A stretch of DNA of 64,000 bases, taken from JASGKO01 sp049840595. GTDB lineage: Bacteria > Verrucomicrobiota > Verrucomicrobiia > Chthoniobacterales > Chthoniobacteraceae. Below are positions 35,954 through 44,173 of the stretch, piece after piece. Where the stretch lies: positions 248,001 to 312,000 of the forward strand of contig JASGKO010000039.1 of NCBI GenBank assembly GCA_049840595.1, given 5' to 3'. The notes beneath the pieces are model-generated. The model was given only the letters and a program-made list of their open reading frames with translations, was not told the origin of the DNA and ran no database searches. A program made the position numbers and the translations under genes. Numbering within the stretch: the first letter of the stretch is position 1; each line of letters begins with the position of its first letter.

Positions 35954-36540
35954 TACAGCACGCCCTTGGTGCTCGGGATACCGGTCACCCGGGGATCGAG
36001 CTGGCAGGCGGCATCGACGGCCTTGGCGAGGCCCTTGAAGATGGCCTCCGCCATGTGGTGAGCATCGCGACCGTAGAGGATCTCGATGTGCAGATTCAGC
36101 CCCCCATGCACGCTGAAGGCACGCATGAATTCCTCGACCAACTGAAAAGAAAATGCGCCAATCGCTTCCACGCTTTCCGGCGTGCGATAGACCAGATAGG
36201 GGCGGCCGCTAAAGTCCAGCGCCACCCGGGCGAGCGTTTCGTCCATCGGCAGGTAGGCCGAGCCATAGCGCCGGAGGCCACGCTTGTCGCCGAGGGCCTT
36301 GGCAAACGCCTGGCCGAGAGCAATGCCCGTATCTTCCACGGTGTGGTGCAGATCCACCTCGATATCGCCGTTGGCCACCACTTCCAGGTTCACCAGGCTG
36401 TGCCGGGCAAAAAGCGTGAGCATGTGATCGAAGAAAGGGATCTTCGTCGCGATTTTGCTCTCGCCGTTGCCGTCGATTTCGAGGGCGATGCTGATTTCCG
36501 TTTCGCCAGTGCGGCGTTCGATGCGGGCGTTTCTGCTCAT
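35953..36540 (-). CDS. hisB: imidazoleglycerol-phosphate dehydratase HisB (monofunctional)
   Basis: 195 residues from ATG 36540. It has the dimetal signature blocks FFDHMLTLFARHS, DLHHTVEDTGIALGQA, and HGGLNLHIEILYGRDAHHMAEA. It converts imidazoleglycerol phosphate to imidazole-acetol phosphate. There is no fused histidinol-phosphatase domain, unlike the E. coli enzyme. It lies eight bases after the preceding TM protein gene and is separated from hisA-hisH by a secreted-protein gene on the other strand. Confidence 0.95.
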   Translation of the reverse strand: MSRNARIERRTGETEISIALEIDGNGESKIATKIPFFDHMLTLFARHSLVNLEVVANGDIEVDLHHTVEDTGIALGQAFAKALGDKRGLRRYGSAYLPMDETLARVALDFSGRPYLVYRTPESVEAIGAFSFQLVEEFMRAFSVHGGLNLHIEILYGRDAHHMAEAIFKGLAKAVDAACQLDPRVTGIPSTKGVL

Positions 36541-36547
36541 GAGTGAT

Positions 36548-37825
36548 TTAGGCTTCTTGGTCGTCCTGATTCTTGCGGACTTTTCCGAGAATGGCAATCG
36601 CCACCGCAATCACCACCACAATTCCGAGGATCAAAAGAGCACCTTTAATGCTCAAAAAAAATGGCGTCTCCGGAGTGGCCTTCACAGGGTCCGGCGTGGC
36701 GGCGGCGATCATGGCGGGCTTCGGTGTGGTCGAGGGCTTGGCAGCCGCTTTGCGCTTCGCGTCGGCGGCAGCACTGGCTTTCTGGTAGGCGGCCTTGATG
36801 TCCTTCAACTCATGGTTTGCCGGCCACAGTTTATCCGCCTGGGTAATGGCTTTTTGCGCGCCGGGCAGGTCGTTCATATCCAGCGAGGATTTGGCGTCCA
36901 TTAGTAAATCCTGCGCCTGGTGCAGGTTGGCCGTCTGGATCGAGCCCAGCTGGCTCATCAGCCCCGGAAGCTGCTGGATGTAAGCCTGGAGGCTGTCGTT
37001 GCTGCGGGAGATGTAGGGCTTCCAAGTGCCGGTGGCGGAGCGCAGGCTCGCCTTGTAGCCTTCCTGCTCATTGCGGGCGGCGGTGATGAACTGGGTCTTT
37101 TGCGGCTCCTGGCGGAACTGGACATCCGCCATGAATTTCTTTTGCTCGGCGATCAGCCCGTTCAGCCGACCCTGGGCTTCGCGTAATAGATTCGGAACAA
37201 GACTCTTGATGTAGTCCACGGTATCGGGATAGACGCGCGCGCCGTTATAGCTGCGGCTCATGAGATCGTAGGCGTTCAGCGCGCCGCCGTAGTTGCCCTC
37301 GGCGGCATTGCCCTTGATCAACTGGAAGAGCTGGCTCGCTTCGATCTCATATTTCTGCTTGGCGGCCTCATCCGGGGTTAGCCACTGGCCGTTGAACTTC
37401 AGCCCGCCTTTTTGCACGCGTGCCTGCTCGTCGATCAGGGCGGCTTGCTGTTGTTTCACATCGGCCAGATGGGTGCTGAGCGGGTATTGCTGGATAAAGG
37501 CCCCCAGCGAGGTGAGCATCTGGTCGTAGCTGTCCAGCGGGTAGGAGTGATCGTCGTTCGTCTTGAAGTTCTTGATCGTGTTGTAGGCTTCCGTGTCCTC
37601 CGTAATCTTGTCGATCTTGTCGATCTCTGATTTCGAGATCGTCCGCTCATCGGTGATCGCGGCGGAAATCTTCACCTGCACGGTGACATCCGCATCGGTT
37701 TCGGCGGTGATTTTGCCTTCCACCTTCTCGCCGGATTTCAGCGTGATGGTATCGGCATGCAGCGCGGTTAGACCAAGGCTTAGCGCCATAAAGGCGGACA
37801 ACAACAGGCGGGCGGAACGTTTCAT
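36548..37825 (-). CDS. exported tail-anchored protein of unknown function
   Basis: 425 residues. Signal peptide MKRSARLLLSAFMALSLGLTALHA; then an SH3-like start (ITLKSGEKVEGKITAETDAD) as seen in many Verrucomicrobiota proteins with a 'TLKxGxxxxGxI' motif; then a long alpha-helical region with TPR-like spacing (NAAEGNYGGALNAYDLMSRS, DLPGAQKAITQADKLWP). A Pro/Ala/Lys linker and a C-terminal TM helix (SIKGALLILGIVVVIAVAIA) follow. It ends eight bases before hisB and is probably co-transcribed with it, without obvious functional link. Confidence 0.7.
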   Translation of the reverse strand: MKRSARLLLSAFMALSLGLTALHADTITLKSGEKVEGKITAETDADVTVQVKISAAITDERTISKSEIDKIDKITEDTEAYNTIKNFKTNDDHSYPLDSYDQMLTSLGAFIQQYPLSTHLADVKQQQAALIDEQARVQKGGLKFNGQWLTPDEAAKQKYEIEASQLFQLIKGNAAEGNYGGALNAYDLMSRSYNGARVYPDTVDYIKSLVPNLLREAQGRLNGLIAEQKKFMADVQFRQEPQKTQFITAARNEQEGYKASLRSATGTWKPYISRSNDSLQAYIQQLPGLMSQLGSIQTANLHQAQDLLMDAKSSLDMNDLPGAQKAITQADKLWPANHELKDIKAAYQKASAAADAKRKAAAKPSTTPKPAMIAAATPDPVKATPETPFFLSIKGALLILGIVVVIAVAIAILGKVRKNQDDQEA

Positions 37826-37971
37826 CGGGCGGGAATGTAGCTTGGCTTGGGGCTTTGTTAAGCGAATTTTCTCTCACAGTTTGTTCATGGGGCGGATGAT
37901 TTGAAGCCTGTAATTTGGATAAAAATTGCTCGCAGTTGCCAGGGAAGAGGTGGCGGGGTATTAAAAAAGTC

Positions 37972-38289
37972 ATGCGCATCAGCCCCGTCAACGTCCAGAC
38001 CATCGGTCAGGAGCTGGCCATTGCCTGGAGCGACGGCGCGGAGTCGTATTTCCCGCTCGAAATGCTGCGCCGGGCCTGCCCCTGTGCCGCCTGCGGAGGT
38101 GAGCCCGATGTGATGGGCCACGTCGTGCGCCCCGAGGTGCGGTATGAGCCATCCAGTTTCGAGTTGCGCCGGGTCCAGCTCATCGGCGGCTATGCCCTGC
38201 AGCTTTCCTGGGGTGACGGTCATGCCACCGGCCTTTATTCCTACGATTACCTGCGCCGCCTGGCCCAGGAATGGGAGGCCGCCTCGTGA
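37972..38289 (+). CDS. DUF971 domain protein
   Basis: 105 residues from ATG 37972. DUF971 pattern: IAWSDGAESYFPLEMLRRACPCAACG with the double-Cys knuckle, then the RRVQLIGGYALQLSWGDGH block and YSYDYLRRL. DUF971 domains occur alone, near Fe-S or Mrp-type ATPases, and in gamma-butyrobetaine hydroxylase N-termini. The gene's stop overlaps the GTG start of the next gene (GTGA). Confidence 0.82.
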   Translation: MRISPVNVQTIGQELAIAWSDGAESYFPLEMLRRACPCAACGGEPDVMGHVVRPEVRYEPSSFELRRVQLIGGYALQLSWGDGHATGLYSYDYLRRLAQEWEAAS

Positions 38290-38747
38290 ACCGCCGGGGC
38301 CGGATCACCTTCGTGCTGCTCGTGTTCTGCATCTGCGGCACAGCGGCGCTCCTTAGCCACTATCTGGCCCAGCGCGCCGGCCCGCCTTCCCCCACCGCGC
38401 TCTATTCCGTGATTTACGAGCAGATGCAGGCCCTGCAACGCGACGACTACGCCACCGCCTACCAGCAAGTCGCGCTGAACGTGCGCCATAAATTCACCAT
38501 GCACCAGTTCACTGACATGGTGCGGCAGGAGTATGGCCACCTCGTGCATGCCCAGCGGCTGGAGTTTGGCCGGGTGGAGCTCCGCGATAATCGGGCCTAC
38601 ATCGAGGTCTTTTTCATTGAAAAGGACGGCCTCGTGCAGCCCTCCATCTTCCAGCTTGGCAACGAAGGCACCGGCTGGAAAATCGAGGGCGCCCGTCTCA
38701 TGCCCCGCTGGCCGCATGGCCGGGTGATGGATGGGCTGCAGGCGTAG
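38286..38747 (+). CDS. membrane-anchored DUF4864-like protein
   Basis: 153 residues from GTG 38286, overlapping the DUF971 stop. An N-terminal TM helix (ITFVLLVFCICGTAALLSHY) is followed by a cone-shaped alpha/beta domain (SVIYEQMQALQRDDYATAYQ, FTMHQFTDMVRQEYGHL, GWKIEGARLMP), matching DUF4864-type or other NTF2-like modules. Function unknown. Confidence 0.65.
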   Translation: MNRRGRITFVLLVFCICGTAALLSHYLAQRAGPPSPTALYSVIYEQMQALQRDDYATAYQQVALNVRHKFTMHQFTDMVRQEYGHLVHAQRLEFGRVELRDNRAYIEVFFIEKDGLVQPSIFQLGNEGTGWKIEGARLMPRWPHGRVMDGLQA

Positions 38748-38824
38748 TAGTGGGATCGAGTTGGCTGCTTTATCCGCTCGCATTTGTAGGTTTTCAGTTT
38801 TTGGTTAAAAGTAGTTTCCACTTT

Positions 38825-39148
38825 ATGAAAAGCCGCATCATGTATATGGAGCGAAAAGCAGGAGCTTTGGTTGGAAGTGCCCGGATCGGACGGGTGACTT
38901 TCAACCGCACCGGACGCACAATTTTCTATGGGGAGCAGGTTTTTCGCCGGATCGTTGGTGGTGGCTTCAAGTCGAATTATCACGACGAAGCCACAGGTGA
39001 GGACTACTGGATTTCTGGACCCAAGCAACGGGGAGGAGACCGTCTATATAATTCCGCCGCGCCGGTGGAAATCGATGCAGATGCACGTGAAGAATACTGG
39101 TGCAAGATCCGTAATGAACCCGACCGGGTTAATGCTGAAATAGCCTGA
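38825..39148 (+). CDS. small hypothetical protein
   Basis: 107 residues from ATG 38825 (MKSRIMYMERKAGALVG). The earlier GTG/ATG at 38750 would add a hydrophobic stretch, so the start is uncertain. RIGRVTFNRTGRTIFYGEQ and YWISGPKQRGGDRLY look like a small beta-rich domain found in bacterial stand-alone proteins that resembles SH3-like folds. Codon use here is less GC-biased than in the neighbours. Function unknown. Confidence 0.6.
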   Translation: MKSRIMYMERKAGALVGSARIGRVTFNRTGRTIFYGEQVFRRIVGGGFKSNYHDEATGEDYWISGPKQRGGDRLYNSAAPVEIDADAREEYWCKIRNEPDRVNAEIA

Positions 39149-39155
39149 TTCCCAG

Positions 39156-39536
39156 GTGACTACTCCCATGATGCGCCTTTCCCACCTCAACGTCACGATG
39201 CCCAAGGGCGGTGAAGACCTCGCCCGCTGGTTTTACGTCGAGCAACTCGGGCTCACCGAAATTCCCAAGCCGGAATCCATGCGGGTTCGCGGCGGGGTGT
39301 GGTTCGATGCCGGGGGGCTCGACATTCATGTCTCGGTGGAGGAACCGCGCGTCAGCCCCGATACCTACCGCCACTTTGGCCTGGAATCTTCCGGCGTGGA
39401 GGCCCTCCGTGCCCGTCTCACCGCCGTCGGAGTCGAAACCGAGGACGGTCGCCCAGCTCCATGGAAACGCTTCTACGTCCGCGATCCCTTTGGCAACCGG
39501 ATTGAGATTCACGAGACCGGAGCGCTACGGGGATAG
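39156..39536 (+). CDS. VOC family (glyoxalase/dioxygenase superfamily) protein
   Basis: 126 residues, one start at GTG 39156 or ATG 39171. Two beta-alpha-beta-beta-beta modules: LSHLNVTMPKGGEDLARWFY with a metal-ligand His, GLDIHVSVEE with the second His, and FYVRDPFGNRIEIHE with the terminal Glu. The metal site seems intact. VOC proteins include glyoxalases, fosfomycin-resistance enzymes and dioxygenases; the specific reaction is not predictable. Confidence 0.85.
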   Translation: MTTPMMRLSHLNVTMPKGGEDLARWFYVEQLGLTEIPKPESMRVRGGVWFDAGGLDIHVSVEEPRVSPDTYRHFGLESSGVEALRARLTAVGVETEDGRPAPWKRFYVRDPFGNRIEIHETGALRG

Positions 39537-39624
39537 GAGTGCCGAAATTCTCTGAAATGGACTTTAGAGGGACGTTGTTCCCGGTATGGTCCCACTTTCC
39601 ACCAAGGTGGTGGTGTAAAACTAA

Positions 39625-40587
39625 TCAAACCGTTTTAGCTGCTGGGATCGTCGTCCGCAGCACCGTGGTGCCGGGCTCCTCGGGGTCGAGCGTCGAACCA
39701 GCCAGCACTGCCGGGACGAGGAAAAAGTCGCCGGGCTTGAAGGTGAGGCCGTTGCAGCCCACCAGGCCGCTCAGGCAGGTGAAGATGGCGAATTCATCAG
39801 GCTGTACCGCCGCGCGTGCTTCGGTGAGGGCCCATTTTTCAATCCGGAAATATTCGCTCTCCGTGACCAGTTCGCCCGGGTGGGATTCCAGCTTCGGCTC
39901 CACGTCGGCGAAATCGATCGAGGCCAGCGACTCCTCGATGTGGAGTGCGCGGGGCTTGCCGTCGGTGCCGGGGCGGTTCCAGTCGAAGACGCGGTAGGTC
40001 GTGTCGCTGTTTTGCTGCACTTCGCAAATCAAGTTGCCCGAGCCGATGGCGTGTACGCGCCCGCTGGGGATGAAAAGGGCTTCCCCCGCAGCGACGGGAA
40101 TCTGGTGCACGCAATCCGCCACCTGGCCTTCGGCCAGCGCTTTTTCAAATTGCTCGCGGGTGACCCCTTTTTCCAGCCCGGCATAGACGCGGGCGTTTTC
40201 CTCGGTGGCAAGGAAGTACCACATCTCCGTTTTGGGCTCGCCATTTAGCGAAGGCGCGATGGCCGCCGGGGGATGCACCTGCACGGAGAGCCGCTCCTGT
40301 GCATCCAGCAGCTTGAAAAGCAGGGGAAAGCGTTCCGAATCCGGCACGCGGGTGCCGAAGATTTCCGCGCGGTGCCCGGTCCACAATTCATGAAAGGTCT
40401 GCCCGCGCAGCGGCCCGAGATGCACCACGCTCTGCGCTTCCTCGCGATCCACGATCTCCCACGATTCGCCGATGCGGATGCCGACCGGGAGCTCCTTGCC
40501 ATAGACCATCTCGAGTGAACGACCGCCCCATACGCGTTCCATGAAAAGCGGTTCAAATACCAGTGGCTGTGAAATCGAGATGCTCAT
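39625..40587 (-). CDS. manA: mannose-6-phosphate isomerase, class I
   Basis: 320 residues. LVFEPLFMERVWGGRSLEMV at the start, VQVHPP metal ligands, KTEMWYFL, and ALFIPSGRVHAIGSGNLICEVQQNSDTTYRVFDW, all canonical for type I phosphomannose isomerases of the short bacterial form. It interconverts mannose-6-P and fructose-6-P and supplies GDP-mannose synthesis. Stand-alone minus-strand gene. Confidence 0.92.
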   Translation of the reverse strand: MSISISQPLVFEPLFMERVWGGRSLEMVYGKELPVGIRIGESWEIVDREEAQSVVHLGPLRGQTFHELWTGHRAEIFGTRVPDSERFPLLFKLLDAQERLSVQVHPPAAIAPSLNGEPKTEMWYFLATEENARVYAGLEKGVTREQFEKALAEGQVADCVHQIPVAAGEALFIPSGRVHAIGSGNLICEVQQNSDTTYRVFDWNRPGTDGKPRALHIEESLASIDFADVEPKLESHPGELVTESEYFRIEKWALTEARAAVQPDEFAIFTCLSGLVGCNGLTFKPGDFFLVPAVLAGSTLDPEEPGTTVLRTTIPAAKTV

Positions 40588-40686
40588 AAAAGGTGCGCTA
40601 GTCTAATCGTGCGCGCGTCCCATTCCAGCCGTTTTCCGTGAAGAAATAGCGACCGGTGTTTACTCGGTTAACCTATTTTCCAATTC

Positions 40687-41493
40687 CTACTCGCCACCTT
40701 CCTCCGAGCTCCCCGATTTTCCGGCAAAGCCGCACAGCCCCCGCTTGCTTGCCGCCGCAAAATCGAAAAACGCCTGCGCCTCCGGCCCCCACGTCTGCTC
40801 CTTCGCCTTTTCCAGCGCCTGGCTGATGTTCAGCCCGCTGCGATAAAGCAGCTTGAACGCCGCCTGGATTTCCTTCCGCGTCTCGGCTTTAAAGCCCGCC
40901 CGGCGCATCCCCACGGCATTCAACCCGAAGACGAGATTGATCTCCGCCGCAATCGTATAAGGCGTCACATCCTTGCTCAAGCCGCAGCCGCCTTGAATCA
41001 TTGCCATCGTGCCGATGCGCATGTGCTGGTGAAAAATCGAACTGCCACCTACAAAGACGCGATCCTCCATCTGCACATACCCCGCCAGCAGTGCGTTGTT
41101 CGCGATGATGATGTGATTCCCCAGCGTCACGTTGTGCGCCAGATGCACTCCGGCCATGAGGTAGTTGTGATGGCCCATGCGGGTCACGCTGCCCTCGGCC
41201 GTGCCGCGATGAATCGTGCACAGCTCGCGGATCACATTGTCCGCGCCGATTTCGACGGAGCTATGCGTGGTAGGCTTGAAAGAAAGATCCTGCGGTGCCC
41301 CGCCGACGATCGCGCTGTGCCCGATGGTGGTTCGCGCGCCGATCGTCACGTCGCCGATCAGCGAAGCCTTCGCTTCGATCGTGCACCCTTCCCCAATCCG
41401 CGCCGGTCCCTCGATGGTGACATAGGCGCCGATGGTTGTGCCTGCGCCAATTTGTGCCTCGGGGTGGATGATTGCGGTGGGATGGATGTTCAT
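40687..41493 (-). CDS. lpxA: acyl-ACP--UDP-N-acetylglucosamine O-acyltransferase LpxA
   Basis: 268 residues. The left-handed beta-helix hexapeptide repeats are clear (NIHPTAIIHPEAQIGAGTTI, EIGADNVIRELCTIHRGT), with the catalytic His in NYLMAGVHLAHNVTLGN and the C-terminal helical domain (FKLLYRSGLNISQALEKAKE). It adds the first acyl chain in lipid A synthesis, so the organism makes LPS. The last 20 residues are an unusual Ser/Gly/Glu tail. No other lpx gene is adjacent. Confidence 0.93.
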   Translation of the reverse strand: MNIHPTAIIHPEAQIGAGTTIGAYVTIEGPARIGEGCTIEAKASLIGDVTIGARTTIGHSAIVGGAPQDLSFKPTTHSSVEIGADNVIRELCTIHRGTAEGSVTRMGHHNYLMAGVHLAHNVTLGNHIIIANNALLAGYVQMEDRVFVGGSSIFHQHMRIGTMAMIQGGCGLSKDVTPYTIAAEINLVFGLNAVGMRRAGFKAETRKEIQAAFKLLYRSGLNISQALEKAKEQTWGPEAQAFFDFAAASKRGLCGFAGKSGSSEEGGE

Positions 41494-41511
41494 GGAAAGT
41501 CTCCAGTTAAT

Positions 41512-41535
41512 CGCCAGGACGCCGGGACGCCAAGC
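41512..41535. repeat. CGCCAGGACGCCGGGACGCCAA repeat
   Basis: A short tandem of 9-10-base words (CGCCAGGA, CGCCGGGA, CGCCAAG) between lpxA and the ATP-grasp gene. It is the same kind of short-period word array as the other intergenic repeats. Confidence 0.5.
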
Positions 41536-41561
41536 GGGAAGAAGCTGGTGGCGATGGAAAG

Positions 41562-42725
41562 CTACGCCGTCCTTTTCGCCGCCTGCTGGGTATGCAGGTA
41601 GTGGCGGCCGAATTTTTTCAAGAGGCCGACCAAAAGCGAGCGGTCATCCCACGGAATATCGCTGCGGCCCCGGAGCAGATCGACCAGCCAGGTGGCAAGG
41701 CCCTTGAAATCATGCTCTTGCTGGCAGCGATAGAGTTCCTGCGGGAACATGCGCCAGCGCCCGGGTGGAGCGGTGGCGGGAATGGGATTCGGTTTCGGAC
41801 CGCCGCAGAGCAGGTGGCGGATTCCCAGGGAAAAATCCACGCCGGTGCGGGGGGAAAGCTGAAGCTCCGGGGTCGGTCGCGGATTCATCTCGATCACATG
41901 GCACCGCCCGCTGCGTTTCGCCTGAATCCAGTCGATGCTGAAAAACCCGTGAAAGCCAGTGAGCTGGGTAATCTTGCAGGCCATGCGATCCACATCGGGA
42001 TGCCGGATGAGGATGCGCTGACTGCTCGCTCCATAGGGGCCGGGCCAGGTGGCGCTTTTATAGGAGCCGCTCCATTGGATGGGCTCCCCGTGCCACGCCA
42101 TCACGAGGGTGCTGCCGACCTGCCCCTTGATGGCTTCTTGAATGGAGAAATTTTGCAAATAATGCTCGCCCATCTTCTGAGCCAGTTGCCGCAAGTCCGC
42201 CTCGCCATTGGCCCAGCCGACGCCGAAGCCGGAGGAACTTTCCTCGCCTTTGAAGAACACAGGATAGCCGATTTCCCGCGCCGCCTGCAGCCCTTCTTCC
42301 AAATTCCGGCATGGGATGGAGTGGGGAGTGGGCAGCCCCGCCCGGCGACAGGCCTCCACGATGGCGGCTTTGGAGGTGGCGAGCTTCATCTTTTCGGTCG
42401 TGGGCTCGACTGGAAACCAGTCGCGCAACCAGGCTTTATCCGTTTCCTCCTCGCAGGCGCGCATGGTCATGTCATCGCCGGGAATGATCCATTGGTAGCG
42501 GCCCGGGTTTTCCGCCAGATGTTGCCGAAGCCGGGCAATGAGGTCGCGCACGCCATAGCAGCCATCGGTGGGGAGGGAAGTGGCGTAGCGAGTGCGCCGG
42601 GCCAATGCTCGCGGGAGCACCATCAAGGTTACCTTGACGCCGGCACGATGAAAAAGCTTGGGGAGACGGCACACACCATACCAGTCGCCTTCAGCCACAA
42701 TCAGCACCTCGGGGGGGAGGGACAT
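41562..42725 (-). CDS. ATP-grasp domain protein
   Basis: 387 residues. N-terminal pre-ATP-grasp domain (PPEVLIVAEGDWYGVCRLPK), ATP-grasp core with GYPVFFKGEESSSGFGVGWA (phosphate loop), EAIKGQVGSTLVMAWHGEP, and the Mg-binding FFSIDWIQAKRSGRCHVIEM followed by NPRPTPE. Related enzymes ligate a carboxylate to an amine or thiol (carnosine synthase, RimK-like, carbamoyl-phosphate-like). No neighbour hints at the substrate. Confidence 0.8.
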   Translation of the reverse strand: MSLPPEVLIVAEGDWYGVCRLPKLFHRAGVKVTLMVLPRALARRTRYATSLPTDGCYGVRDLIARLRQHLAENPGRYQWIIPGDDMTMRACEEETDKAWLRDWFPVEPTTEKMKLATSKAAIVEACRRAGLPTPHSIPCRNLEEGLQAAREIGYPVFFKGEESSSGFGVGWANGEADLRQLAQKMGEHYLQNFSIQEAIKGQVGSTLVMAWHGEPIQWSGSYKSATWPGPYGASSQRILIRHPDVDRMACKITQLTGFHGFFSIDWIQAKRSGRCHVIEMNPRPTPELQLSPRTGVDFSLGIRHLLCGGPKPNPIPATAPPGRWRMFPQELYRCQQEHDFKGLATWLVDLLRGRSDIPWDDRSLLVGLLKKFGRHYLHTQQAAKRTA

Positions 42726-42837
42726 GATTGCTAGTTATCAGAATGAGATGCTTATGTAAATGTTTATCTTTTCTCTCTATAAAATCCAACATCGTGCTTG
42801 AGGTGGGGCTTATGCCGGTTTCAAACTATTTGGTTCC

Positions 42838-43359
42838 ATGAATTCACGAGGGTTCCTATTTCTTACTTTTTGTCTGGCTGGGGCAATTTCAGGTTGTAAA
42901 CGCTCTGAAAGAAATCCCGACGTTCTCCATCGCGATGGAGATCCAGATGTGATTTATGTGGATTCAGAAGATGCCGAAATGAATGCGGCGATTGCACACG
43001 CCCAATCCACCAAAGCAGAGTTTCTTCAAACCTTGCAGGCGGCGAAGCCTAATCAAACCGACTTTTCTGCCAAGCGCCCATACCTGACTAACAAGGGAGG
43101 AACCGACCGTGAGCATATCTGGGTTTCAAACCTGAGTTATGACGGCAAGCTGCTCCATGGCACGATCGGAGATGATCCCGTAAATATCCCTCATTTAAAG
43201 CTGGGTGATCCGGTCTCGTTTCCGCCTGATGAACTGTCGGACTGGATGTATCTGGAGGATGGTAAAATTGTTGGCGGCTATACCATCCGCGTCCTTCGCA
43301 AGCGTATGTCACCGCAAGACGCCACAGACTTCGATCAGAACATGCAATTCAAGCAGTAG
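42838..43359 (+). CDS. DUF2314 lipoprotein
   Basis: 173 residues. Lipoprotein signal MNSRGFLFLTFCLAGAISGC with lipobox AISGC. DUF2314 core: MNAAIAHAQSTKAEFLQTLQ, then EHIWVSNLSYDGKLLHGTIG and DELSDWMYLEDGKIVGGYTI, the usual conserved block. DUF2314 proteins are found free or with immunity/toxin modules; no function is established. The coding region is somewhat less GC-rich. Confidence 0.85.
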   Translation: MNSRGFLFLTFCLAGAISGCKRSERNPDVLHRDGDPDVIYVDSEDAEMNAAIAHAQSTKAEFLQTLQAAKPNQTDFSAKRPYLTNKGGTDREHIWVSNLSYDGKLLHGTIGDDPVNIPHLKLGDPVSFPPDELSDWMYLEDGKIVGGYTIRVLRKRMSPQDATDFDQNMQFKQ

Positions 43360-43401
43360 AAGAAAATAAGGAAGCTTCATTCAGGCGGCATTTAGGCTAC
43401 C

Positions 43402-43424
43402 CCCTCCTTCGTGCCTTCGTGGTA
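43402..43424. repeat. CACGAAGG-word repeat arm
   Basis: CTCCTTCGTGCCTTCGTGG is the reverse of the CACGAAG-x-CACGAAGG words at 61641-61672. Only one arm is seen here, between the DUF2314 gene and radC. Confidence 0.5.
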
Positions 43425-43443
43425 AAAAACTCTTCAGGCCGCG

Positions 43444-44142
43444 CTACCCGATCATCCCATGCTCGCGGAAGCTGAAGTAGGGCAGCAACCCCGGGCGGGG
43501 TGCACCGATGATCACGTGGTCGAGTAAGTTGATCTGCAACAGCCGTGCGCATTCGGCGAGGCGGGTGGTCATCTGGCGATCGGCGCTGCTGGGCGTGGGA
43601 TCGCCGGAGGGATGGTTGTGCGCCACGACCACCCCGTAGGCGGAGTGGGCGATCGCGGCGCGGAAGATCTCCCGCGGATGGGCCACCGTCTCATTGAGCG
43701 AGCCTAGTGAAATTTCCTCCACGCAAATGAGATGATGCTTGGTGTCGAGCAGGATCACGCGCAGCGATTCCTTGTTCAGCGCCCGCATTTCCGGGCCGAG
43801 CATTTCGTAGATGAGCTCCGGGTTGTCGAGCTTCTGCTGGGAAATGGTTTCGCGGGCGAGCCGGGCTCCGAGCGCAAAGGCCGCGGCGAGTTGCACCGCC
43901 TTGGTGGGGCCGACGCCTTTTTCCTTGGCCAGTTCCTTCACGCTGCAGCGGGCGAGCGCGGCCAGGGAGCCATGCCGGGCAAGGAGTCGGCGCGCGATTT
44001 CCACCGCATTCGCGCCCTGCATGCCGGTGCGCAGGAGGATGGCGATCAGCTCCGCATCAGTGAGGCTGGCGGCTCCGCTGCCCGCCAGCTTTTCGCGCGG
44101 ACGCTCCTGCTCCGGCAGTTCGCGGATTTTCAGGGAAGCCAT
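43444..44142 (-). CDS. radC: RadC family protein (JAB/MPN+ metalloprotein)
   Basis: 232 residues. N-terminal helix-hairpin-helix region (GSGAASLTDAELIAILLRTG and KGVGPTKAVQLAAAF) and JAB domain with the metal site VVVAHNHPSGDPTPS. RadC family members are widespread; a DNA-repair role is disputed. The gene ends at 43444 and starts close to the polyprenyl synthase stop (44174), so the two may be one transcript. Confidence 0.93.
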   Translation of the reverse strand: MASLKIRELPEQERPREKLAGSGAASLTDAELIAILLRTGMQGANAVEIARRLLARHGSLAALARCSVKELAKEKGVGPTKAVQLAAAFALGARLARETISQQKLDNPELIYEMLGPEMRALNKESLRVILLDTKHHLICVEEISLGSLNETVAHPREIFRAAIAHSAYGVVVAHNHPSGDPTPSSADRQMTTRLAECARLLQINLLDHVIIGAPRPGLLPYFSFREHGMIG

Positions 44143-44173
44143 GCCATTTTTCCAGGGTTGTTTGGGGGCGCGG

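Noticed and set aside
39540..39625. GGTGG hairpin (CCACCAAGGTGG) as manA terminator
   Set aside because: Short 5-base stem and no T-tract in the manA direction.
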